Shown: piece by piece, positions 38,884-45,193 of the stretch | How the letters are laid out: each line of letters starts with the position of its first letter | How positions within the stretch are numbered: the stretch's first letter is position 1 | From: JAQXGO01 sp045592445 | Lineage (GTDB): Bacteria > Bacillota > Clostridia > UMGS1883 > UMGS1540 | Length of the DNA stretch: 45,193 nucleotides | Assembly: GCA_045592445.1 (NCBI GenBank) | Contig: JAZNUV010000024.1 | Location: forward strand, 1-45,193 | Direction of reading: 5' to 3' | Position numbers and translations under genes: made by a program | Notes under the pieces: generated by a model | Database searches by the model: none | The model's input: only the letters and a program-made list of their open reading frames with translations | Told to the model about the DNA's origin: nothing

Positions 38884-40572
38884 TTATTTATTTTGTTGTT
38901 TTGCGATTTCTACATATCTCTTTATTTTTTTCGTAGTCGTTTTTATAAATTCTTCCTTGCGGATAATTACATCTGCAATGCGTTTGTAGCTCTGCAGGCT
39001 ATGGTTAACCTCCAAAACTGCCGCATCAATCGCTTTTTTGAGGTCATCCTCGGTATAATTTGTACCGAGAATGCGTTCTGCCTCTGCAAAATCAGGCAAA
39101 ATTTGTACCGTTATTGTGGCATCACCATCCGCTGTTTCCACACCGTATACCATTGATTCCGCAATAATTTCCGCCCGGTTTAAATATGTTTCAATTTCCT
39201 CAGGGAATATGTTCTTGCCGTTCTTTGTTACAATTACATTTTTCTTTCGACCCGTTATATGTACAAAGCCTTCGTCATCAATGTAGCCGAGATCACCGGA
39301 ATAAAGCCAACCGTCACGCAGTACCGCCGCTGTCTCTTCAGGATTTTGGTAGTAGCCCATCATGACATTTTCGCCTTTAATTACAATTTCGCCAACGCCT
39401 TCCTCATCAGGGGCGTCAATTCTAATTTCCACACCGGGAAGCGGTAAGCCTGCCGCATCATCCTTATAGTTGCAGTTACGATTTAATGCTGCAATCGGTG
39501 CACATTCCGTAAGACCGTACCCCTGAATGACCTCAATGCCAAAATCACGAAGACCTTCCGCAACCTTCGGGTCAATTGCTGCAGCCCCTGCAATCAAAAG
39601 ACGCATGCGCCCGCCCAGTGTTTCATGAATTTCATGGAAAAGTTTACGACGAACATCAATACCAACTTTCAAAAGTGCTCGACTGATTTTAATACCCATG
39701 CGTAATTTTTTAGCTCTGCCTGATTTTTCTGCCTGCTTCCAGATTTTGTTATACATGGTTTCCAAAAGAAGCGGTACGCCGAGCATCATCGTTGCCTTAC
39801 ATTCCGCCAAGTTTTTTGTGATATAGCGTAGTCCTTCACAATATGCAATTGCGCTGCCGCGATAAATTTCACAAAGAAAACCGCAGGTACATTCATAAGT
39901 ATGGTGGAGCGGTAAAACAGAAAGGAAAACGTCCTCTTTTCCCGTATATGTCATAGAGCACATACCCATCAGGTTCTTGGCAATATTTCTATGATTTAGC
40001 ATAACAGCCTTAACTGACGCCGTCGTGCCGGAGGTAAAGAGGAGAATTTGCATTTCCTCGGGGTCAATTTCTGCATCAAGATACGTTCTGTCCCCCTCCG
40101 AAAGCGCCTTTTCGCCCTCTTCCAATAAAACAGGAATATCCGTCTCCATATTAAATTTGTGGGCGATGGGTGCATTTTGTATGACCTTTTCATTTTTCGG
40201 AGAATAGAAAATTGCGTCGAGCTCTGCAATCCTGATTAGTTCAAAAAGCTCTGCCTCTGGCAGTTCTTTATCAAGCGGCACAACAACGCCGACACCGCAG
40301 ACAATTGCCATATATGACAGCGCCCACTCGTAGCGGTTTTCACCAATAACAGCTATCCGCTTTCCTTTAAAGCCGCGACGGTAAAGTGCCGTTCCGAGTG
40401 CATGCACCTGTTTTCCGTACTGTGCGTATGTAATCGGCTCATATTTTCCGTTTTTCTTTACTAAAAATGCCGTACGGTCAGCAAACTGCTCCAAGCTTTG
40501 GTTAAGCATGTCTTTAATGTCACGAATTTCCGCTACCGGGTATAAGTTTTTATAGTCCTCTTTGTAATGCAT
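38884..40572 (-). CDS. long-chain acyl-CoA synthetase (AMP-forming)
   Basis: A 562-residue acyl-CoA synthetase: it activates fatty acids with ATP and then CoA. The ANL fold is complete, with a P-loop LLFTSGTTASVKAVMLNH that deviates from TSGTTGxPKGV at three positions, the YGLTECAPIAA motif, the WLYSGDLGYIDDEGF segment and a C-terminal catalytic-lysine region (TKKIKRY). The chain-length preference cannot be deduced. It starts 12 bases after panD, so it may be transcribed with the pantothenate genes that feed CoA synthesis. Confidence 0.9.
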   Translation of the reverse strand: MHYKEDYKNLYPVAEIRDIKDMLNQSLEQFADRTAFLVKKNGKYEPITYAQYGKQVHALGTALYRRGFKGKRIAVIGENRYEWALSYMAIVCGVGVVVPLDKELPEAELFELIRIAELDAIFYSPKNEKVIQNAPIAHKFNMETDIPVLLEEGEKALSEGDRTYLDAEIDPEEMQILLFTSGTTASVKAVMLNHRNIAKNLMGMCSMTYTGKEDVFLSVLPLHHTYECTCGFLCEIYRGSAIAYCEGLRYITKNLAECKATMMLGVPLLLETMYNKIWKQAEKSGRAKKLRMGIKISRALLKVGIDVRRKLFHEIHETLGGRMRLLIAGAAAIDPKVAEGLRDFGIEVIQGYGLTECAPIAALNRNCNYKDDAAGLPLPGVEIRIDAPDEEGVGEIVIKGENVMMGYYQNPEETAAVLRDGWLYSGDLGYIDDEGFVHITGRKKNVIVTKNGKNIFPEEIETYLNRAEIIAESMVYGVETADGDATITVQILPDFAEAERILGTNYTEDDLKKAIDAAVLEVNHSLQSYKRIADVIIRKEEFIKTTTKKIKRYVEIAKQQNK

Positions 40573-40584
40573 TTCAATCCCTCC

Positions 40585-40938
40585 CTAAATTTCTATAATT
40601 TGATTATTTTTATCCACAAACACAACATTTGGAGTGTGCTTTTCCGCTTCTTCGGGTGTCATATCAGCAAAAGACATAATAATGACCGTGTCACCTTTTT
40701 GCGCAAGACGTGCAGCCGCACCATTTAAACATATAATTCCGCTACCCGCTTTACCACGCATCGCATACGTTTCCATCCGTGCCCCATTATTGTTATTGAC
40801 GACCTGCACCTTTTGGTACGGGCGGATCCCTGCAGCTTTCAAAAGTTTTTCGTCAATCGTGATACTGCCCATATATTCTAAATCCGCCTCTGTCACAATT
40901 GCTCTGTGAATTTTACCTGCAAGCATTGAAATATGCAT
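40585..40938 (-). CDS. panD: aspartate 1-decarboxylase proenzyme
   Basis: PanD makes beta-alanine for pantothenate. The 117-residue proenzyme has the YMGSITID self-cleavage site; Ser25 becomes the pyruvoyl cofactor. It begins MHISMLAGKIHRAIVTEADL and has GDTVIIMSFADMTPEEAEKH, standard for the family. ATG follows AAGGAG. It is ten bases after panC in a panG-like-panB-panC-panD run. Confidence 0.97.
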   Translation of the reverse strand: MHISMLAGKIHRAIVTEADLEYMGSITIDEKLLKAAGIRPYQKVQVVNNNNGARMETYAMRGKAGSGIICLNGAAARLAQKGDTVIIMSFADMTPEEAEKHTPNVVFVDKNNQIIEI

Positions 40939-40948
40939 TCTTTTCTCC

Positions 40949-41791
40949 TTATATCATAATATTGTCAATCAGCCTTGTGGTACCAAATCGAACCGCAAGT
41001 GCCACCAATGTATTATCTTTTTCAATTTGAGTTGTTTCCTCAAGCTTTTGTGTATCCACGATGGAAATGTAATCTATATCCGCCAAAGGCTCTGCTTTTA
41101 TCTCCGTTTCCAATATGGCACGTATCTTGCTCGCCTCTGTCTCTCCATTCTCTATTGCCGACTTCGCCTTAAAAAGACCTCGCGAAAGGCAAAGTGCCGC
41201 CGTTCTCTCCGCGGTAGACAAATAGGTATTTCGGGAACTTTTTGCCAGCCCGTCCGCCTCACGTATAATCGGGCAGGCGACAATTTCTACCGACATGTTC
41301 AAGTCACGAACCATACGACGAATGACCAAAAGTTGCTGCGCGTCCTTCTGGCCAAAATATGCGCGGTCTGCACGGCTAATGTTTAAAAGCTTTTGCACAA
41401 CCGTAGTTACCCCGCGAAAATGCGTCGGTCTCGAAATACCGCATAGCTTTTTCGTTATTTTTTCTACCTCTGTATACGTCTGATACCCTTCAGGATACAT
41501 TTCCGCCGCATCGGGTGCAAACAAGAAGTCAGCCCCTGCCGCCTCTGCAATTTTCGCATCACGCTCCAAATCACGCGGATAAGAAGAAAAATCTTCGTTT
41601 GCCGCAAACTGCGTCGGGTTCACAAAAATACTCATGCCTGCTACATTATTTTCCAGCGCAGCACGCTCCAAAAGCGAAATATGTCCCTCGTGTAAAAAAC
41701 CCATTGTCGGTACAAAACCAATGGTTTTTCCCTCTTTTTTGCACATGTTTACATATGCGGTAGTCTCAGCTATCGTCTTAAAAATCTGCAT
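40949..41791 (-). CDS. panC: pantothenate synthetase
   Basis: PanC joins pantoate and beta-alanine using ATP. The 280-residue protein has VPTMGFLHEGHISLL with the HxGH nucleotidyltransferase motif, the FVNPTQFAANEDFSSYPRD pantoate site and KSSRNTYLS. It is 18 bases after panB. The start has a GGGGCG site. Confidence 0.97.
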   Translation of the reverse strand: MQIFKTIAETTAYVNMCKKEGKTIGFVPTMGFLHEGHISLLERAALENNVAGMSIFVNPTQFAANEDFSSYPRDLERDAKIAEAAGADFLFAPDAAEMYPEGYQTYTEVEKITKKLCGISRPTHFRGVTTVVQKLLNISRADRAYFGQKDAQQLLVIRRMVRDLNMSVEIVACPIIREADGLAKSSRNTYLSTAERTAALCLSRGLFKAKSAIENGETEASKIRAILETEIKAEPLADIDYISIVDTQKLEETTQIEKDNTLVALAVRFGTTRLIDNIMI

Positions 41792-41809
41792 CTAAAATCG
41801 CCCCAAATC

Positions 41810-42598
41810 CTAAAATGCGTGTTCGTCATCCGGGAACACACTTCGTTTTACTTCTTCAATGTATGTGCCTACTGCACGGCTGATGTCCTCACCAATATTG
41901 GCGTACTGCTTCACGAATTTTGCTGTTTTTCCTTGATAAAGTCCCAGCATATCATGTAAAACCAGCACCTGCCCGTCACAACCGACACCCGCACCAATCC
42001 CGATTGTCGGTACAGAAATAGCCATGCTTATCTCTGCCGCAAGCGATGCCGGCACACATTCAAGTACAATGGCAGAAACGCCAAGTTTATCCAGAAGTTT
42101 TGCATCTTCCATAATTTTCTTAGCAGCCTCTGTCTCCCTGCCCTGCACCTTGTAACCAAAGCGGTTTACTGACTGCGGCAAAAGACCGAGATGCCCCATC
42201 ACAGGAATGCCTGCGCGTAAAATTGCCGCAATTTCCGCTTCAAATTCCACGCCGCCCTCCAGCTTTACCATCTTTGCACCGCCTTCACGAATGAGGCGGC
42301 CGGCATTTATAACTGCATCATGCACGCCTGCCGAAAAAGATAGGAAAGGCATATCGGCAACTACCAGTGCATTTTCCACTCCACGTGTGACAGCTTTTGT
42401 GTGATGTAGCATATCCTCCATTGTCACAGCCGTCGTATTTTTATATCCGAGTGTTGTATTTCCAACCGAGTCACCCACCAAAATCATATCAATGCCAGCC
42501 GCATCCACAAGACGTGCCATTGGGTAATCATAGGCTGTCAGCATTGTGATTTTCTCGCCGTTTTCTTTCATTTGCTTGAGTTTCCCTGCTGTAATCAT
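41810..42598 (-). CDS. panB: 3-methyl-2-oxobutanoate hydroxymethyltransferase
   Basis: PanB makes ketopantoate from 2-oxoisovalerate and methylene-tetrahydrofolate. The 262-residue barrel enzyme shows MLTAYDYPMARLVDAAGID, LVGDSVGNTTLGY and GIGAGVGCDGQVLVLHDMLG, typical motifs. Its ATG overlaps the upstream reductase stop by four bases (ATGA), with GGGAG upstream. Confidence 0.97.
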   Translation of the reverse strand: MITAGKLKQMKENGEKITMLTAYDYPMARLVDAAGIDMILVGDSVGNTTLGYKNTTAVTMEDMLHHTKAVTRGVENALVVADMPFLSFSAGVHDAVINAGRLIREGGAKMVKLEGGVEFEAEIAAILRAGIPVMGHLGLLPQSVNRFGYKVQGRETEAAKKIMEDAKLLDKLGVSAIVLECVPASLAAEISMAISVPTIGIGAGVGCDGQVLVLHDMLGLYQGKTAKFVKQYANIGEDISRAVGTYIEEVKRSVFPDDEHAF

Positions 42599-43404
42599 TG
42601 TATCAACTCCCTTACTGCCCTTTCATTCGGCACATTCGTAAAGCTTAAAATCTCCCGTGCCAATTTTTTATAAATATCCATATATCCTTCCATATCAGAA
42701 AATGCCCCAAGATGTGCTTTTATTGTAGAGACGTCGCCCCTTGCCACAGGCCCCGTAATCGCATTTGCCGCACCCTTCTCAGCCGCCGCGGACACCGCCG
42801 CATGGGAAAGCCCTGCAAAAAGAGACTGTGCCATCTCGGGAGAAAACCCAACTACAGAAAGCAAATTGGCAGACAGATGCGAAATCACTGTGATGTAATT
42901 GGAGGCAAATACCGCCGCCGCATGATATAAAGGTTTATCTTTTGTCTCTATTTCAAAAAGCTGAATACCACATTTTTCAAACTGCGCTAAAACCGCTTCG
43001 TCTCCCTCTGCTACGAATTGCAAGGTGTTCGGCTTTTCAAGGCGGGCTGCAAAGGTATACACAGGATGTATAGACGCCGTGTGTGCCCCACGTATTTTTA
43101 GGTTATTTAGCATCGCACTCGTATGTGCGCCACTAAGATGTAATATATATTTCCCCGAAACATCTGTTTTTATAGATTCTGAAACAGTTTGAATTGCGTC
43201 ATCTGATACAGAAAGAACCACAATATCTGACGCATCAATCAAACAATCTGCTGTAGGAAACGCCGTCCCTCCTACAATTTCCGTTGCATCGGCAACATGA
43301 TCTTCAGTTCGACTGTAAAATCCGCTACATTCAAACCCAAAATCTGTAAGATAAAGCGCAAGCGATGTGCCTGCACGCCCCGCGCCGATAAATCCAATCC
43401 GCAT
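42595..43404 (-). CDS. Rossmann/DUF2520 reductase, candidate ketopantoate reductase
   Basis: A 269-residue reductase with an N-terminal Rossmann motif GFIGAGRAGTSLALYL and a DUF2520-type helical C-terminal part (HAAAVFASNYITVISHLSAN). It is coupled by overlap to panB and heads the operon panB-panC-panD; no PanE is present, so it probably performs ketopantoate reduction, as described for PanG-type enzymes of Francisella and some Firmicutes (recalled, not verified). ATG at 43404 follows AAGGAAGG. Confidence 0.82.
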   Translation of the reverse strand: MRIGFIGAGRAGTSLALYLTDFGFECSGFYSRTEDHVADATEIVGGTAFPTADCLIDASDIVVLSVSDDAIQTVSESIKTDVSGKYILHLSGAHTSAMLNNLKIRGAHTASIHPVYTFAARLEKPNTLQFVAEGDEAVLAQFEKCGIQLFEIETKDKPLYHAAAVFASNYITVISHLSANLLSVVGFSPEMAQSLFAGLSHAAVSAAAEKGAANAITGPVARGDVSTIKAHLGAFSDMEGYMDIYKKLAREILSFTNVPNERAVRELIQ

Positions 43405-43428
43405 AAGACACACCTTCCTTATTTTAGT

Positions 43429-43457
43429 AGTATACCACATTTTTCTTTAAAAAGCAA
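43429..43457 (-). promoter_or_regulatory. promoter of the pan operon
   Basis: TTGCTT (43452-43457) and TATACT (43429-43434), 17-base spacer, minus strand, 24 bases before the reductase start. Confidence 0.75.
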
Positions 43458-43513
43458 CTTTTTCAGTCTTTTTTTTAAATTATTTATAACTGTTTCAGAA
43501 CATTCTATACAGA

Positions 43514-43545
43514 AAAACCGTTCTGCCATAAGACAGAACGGTTTT
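43514..43545 (-). terminator. terminator of the L11-L12 ribosomal operon end
   Basis: Stem AAAACCGTTCTG (43514-43525) with CAGAACGGTTTT (43534-43545) and a T tract on the minus strand, 14 bases after rplL. Confidence 0.9.
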
Positions 43546-43559
43546 GATGTAAAATTCAA

Positions 43560-43931
43560 TTATTTCAGTTCTACTTTTGCTCCAACTTCTTCGAGTTTTG
43601 CTTTGTAGCTTTCAGCGTCATCCTTGGAAACGCCTTCTTTGATAGCCTTCGGAGCACCATCTACGAGGTCTTTTGCTTCTTTAAGTCCAAGACCTGTGAT
43701 CTCGCGAACAACCTTAATAACCTTAATCTTTTCTGCGCCTGCATCTGCGAGAACAACGTCAAATTCGCTCTTCTCTTCTGCTGCTGCGGCACCGCCTTCT
43801 GCTGCAACTGCAACCGCTACCGGTGCTGCTGCGCTTACGCCGAACTCTTCTTCCATCATTTTTACGAGTTCTGCAACTTCTAATAATTTCAGTTCCTTGA
43901 TATCTGCAATAATCTGCTCAATCTTGCTCAT
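43560..43931 (-). CDS. rplL: 50S ribosomal protein L7/L12
   Basis: The stalk protein that recruits translation factors to the ribosome. 123 residues: N-terminal dimerisation helices (MSKIEQIIADIKELKLLEVA), an Ala-rich hinge and the factor-binding C-terminal domain (EKIKVIKVVREITGLGLKEA). Strong GGAGGAAAT site. It follows rplJ by 21 bases and ends at a terminator, so the operon stops here; rpoB does not follow. Confidence 0.98.
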   Translation of the reverse strand: MSKIEQIIADIKELKLLEVAELVKMMEEEFGVSAAAPVAVAVAAEGGAAAAEEKSEFDVVLADAGAEKIKVIKVVREITGLGLKEAKDLVDGAPKAIKEGVSKDDAESYKAKLEEVGAKVELK

Positions 43932-43952
43932 TTCTTATTTCCTCCTTAATAA

Positions 43953-44561
43953 TTATTCTGCATCCTGTGCGGGTGCTTCCTCCGTTGCCGGAGCTTCTGC
44001 TACTGCGGCTTCTTCCTCTTGAGGTGCCGCTTCTTCTTTTGCTGATGCAGCACTTGCTGCTTCAGCCGGTTCTACGCCATTGTCCACAATCGCCTGCAAA
44101 GTTCTTGCAAGTGCGGAAATCGGAGAGTTCAAGCTGCCCATGATTTTGGCAAGCAAGACCTCGCGGCTCGGCGTAGATGCAAGACGTGTAATCTCTTCAA
44201 TGGAAATTACATTACCATCCAAAAAGCCTGCCTTGATTTCAAGATTGGGATTTGTTTTAGCGAAGTCGTAAAGCACTCTTGCGGGTGCAACCGGGTCTTC
44301 ACTCAGTGCCAGTGCAGTCGGACCGTTCAAAACCGGGTCAAGCTCAGTTAAGCCTACTTCATTTGCAGCGAAACGTGTCAAAGTATTCTTTACAACCTTG
44401 TAGTACACGCCAGCTTCTCTCAGTTTTACACGCAGAGCAGTATCCTCTTCCACGCTAAGACCGCGATAGTCAACGAGTACGCCAGCGGATGCACCTTTGA
44501 TTTTTTCGACTAAATCCTGTACAACTGCCTTCTTTTCTTCTAAAATTCTTGCGCTTGGCAT
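43953..44561 (-). CDS. rplJ: 50S ribosomal protein L10 with extended acidic tail
   Basis: L10 anchors the L7/L12 stalk and autoregulates through the leader upstream. The 202-residue protein begins MPSARILEEKKAVVQDLVEK and has LVDYRGLSVEEDTALRVKLR and VKNTLTRFAANE. Most L10 proteins are about 165-175 residues; this one has a C-terminal tail of about 35 residues of Ala, Glu and Pro (EEAAPQEEEAAVAEAPATEE). Start at 44561 follows GGGAGGTGAAAT. Confidence 0.95.
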   Translation of the reverse strand: MPSARILEEKKAVVQDLVEKIKGASAGVLVDYRGLSVEEDTALRVKLREAGVYYKVVKNTLTRFAANEVGLTELDPVLNGPTALALSEDPVAPARVLYDFAKTNPNLEIKAGFLDGNVISIEEITRLASTPSREVLLAKIMGSLNSPISALARTLQAIVDNGVEPAEAASAASAKEEAAPQEEEAAVAEAPATEEAPAQDAE

Positions 44562-44578
44562 AATTTCACCTCCCTAAT

Positions 44579-44699
44579 AAAAAGGTTCTCTATCCAAATG
44601 CAGACAGAGAACCGTAAAAACATTTTTTACTCTCTCCTCGGTCGGACTTACACATTGTTGCCGACTGTCTGCGGACGGACTAAAAATCTTTGTGTATAA
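44579..44699 (-). promoter_or_regulatory. ribosomal protein L10 leader with attenuator
   Basis: The interval between rplA and rplJ matches the L10-leader pattern: a stem region with GACAGTCGGCAACAATGTG (44648-44672) and an AAGTCCGACCGAGGAGAG segment, then a terminator-like hairpin GGTTCTCT/AGAGAACC (44584-44591 with 44606-44613) and a T run (44579-44583). In the family L10 binding controls rplJ-rplL expression. Confidence 0.85.
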
Positions 44700-44701
44700 A
44701 A

Positions 44702-45193
44702 TTAATCAGTGATTTTTGCAGAATTAAGTTTAATGCCAGGGCCCATTGTGGAAGCGATTGCAACACTCTTTAAATATTGGCCCTTTGCTGCTGCCGGTTT
44801 TGCTTTGATGATGGCATCCATCAGTGTCTTAAAGTTCTCAGCAAGCTTTTCTTTGCCAAAGGAAACTTTACCAATGGGGCAGTGAATGATATTTGTCTTA
44901 TCAAGGCGGTACTCAATTTTACCAGCTTTGATATCAGCAATTGCCTTTGTCAAATCCATTGTTACTGTACCGGCCTTCGGGTTCGGCATGAGACCCTTCG
45001 GACCAAGAACACGACCGATTCTACCGACAACACCCATCATATCAGGTGTTGCAACAACAACGTCGAATTCAAACCAATTTTCGCTTTGAATTTTTTGTAC
45101 CAGTTCTTCGCCGCCTGCAAAATCTGCACCTGCAGCTTCTGCCTCTGCAACTTTATCACCCTTGGCAAATACCAAAACGCGAACTTTTTTACC
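44702..45193 (-). CDS. rplA: 50S ribosomal protein L1, N-terminus cut by window edge
   Basis: L1 binds 23S rRNA in the L1 stalk and guides E-site tRNA. About 163 C-terminal residues are visible, from GKKVRVLVFAKGDKVAEAEA to the end. The segment MGVVGRIGRVLGPKGLMPNP, the most conserved L1 stretch, is present, followed by GTVTMDLTKAIADIKAGKIE. It continues past the right edge. Directly upstream of the L10 leader, in standard order. Confidence 0.97.
   Translation of the reverse strand, partial: GKKVRVLVFAKGDKVAEAEAAGADFAGGEELVQKIQSENWFEFDVVVATPDMMGVVGRIGRVLGPKGLMPNPKAGTVTMDLTKAIADIKAGKIEYRLDKTNIIHCPIGKVSFGKEKLAENFKTLMDAIIKAKPAAAKGQYLKSVAIASTMGPGIKLNSAKITD

Noticed and set aside
1034..44672. CAGTCGGCAAC string shared by the S10 and L10 leader regions
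   Set aside because: It lies on opposite strands relative to transcription, so it cannot be one shared RNA element; likely chance in GC-rich stems.
1..45193. CRISPR arrays, insertion sequences and integrases
   Set aside because: I found no regularly spaced repeats, transposase or integrase in the window; the terminase remnant has no visible att repeats.

Overview
The window looks like the chromosome of an anaerobic, low-to-mid GC Firmicute of the class Clostridia. The evidence is consistent: clostridial-type pyruvate phosphate dikinase, electron-bifurcating [FeFe] hydrogenase and Nfn complexes, a DnaD/DnaI-type replication pair, SLH, 3D/G5 and LysM/CAP cell-wall proteins, a SpoIVFB-like protease, strong AGGAGG ribosome binding sites and consensus sigma-A promoters. 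I cannot name a species from sequence alone. Most genes are on the minus strand.

Region by region: (1) 1-1120, start of the S10 ribosomal operon (rplC cut by the window edge, rpsJ, conserved leader, promoter). (2) 1182-4413, a divergent pair of cell-wall proteins (G5/3D and LysM/CAP), then a small conserved protein and an XRE regulator sharing an intergenic region with two matching operator-like palindromes. (3) 4468-4624, tRNA-Val. (4) 4712-9532, ppdK, a SpoIVFB-like protease and tmcAL. (5) 9543-11950, a polar amino-acid ABC importer with a palindrome-rich promoter. (6) 11992-18180, the most unusual part: one operon encoding a secreted Ig-like surface protein, a 52-residue acidic peptide, an SLH protein, a small secreted protein, an HprK-like kinase, a PqqD-like peptide-binding protein, an S26-type peptidase and an ABC exporter. 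Three of the products end in a related acidic tail, which suggests a peptide-maturation/export system serving cell-surface proteins. (7) 18326-22797, tRNA-Gly with unusual bases, a membrane protein, then folT-hflX-yigZ-SLOG-rsmA. (8) 22802-24572, the GGGtGRT/NifU-like pair. (9) 24611-29398, dnaD-dnaI-DUF4364 followed by a small phage-derived remnant (terminase small and large subunit plus a tail-like protein). (10) 29526-38738, a Gfo/Idh oxidoreductase, a group B [FeFe] hydrogenase, and an operon nfnA-nfnB-hydC-hydB-hydA. (11) 38842-43457, panG-like-panB-panC-panD-acyl-CoA synthetase. (12) 43514-45193, rplL, rplJ with an L10 leader, and rplA cut by the right edge.

How they fit together: the energy genes link reduced ferredoxin, NADH, NADPH and H2 (Hyd, Nfn), as expected in a fermenter using PPi/ATP-flexible glycolysis (PPDK). 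The pan operon supplies CoA and an acyl-CoA synthetase that consumes it. The surface genes (3D, LysM/CAP, SLH, Ig-like) remodel and decorate the wall. The two ribosomal fragments at the window ends lie on the same strand in the conventional order, but rpoB, rpoC, rpsL, rpsG, fusA and tuf, which usually lie between them, are absent.
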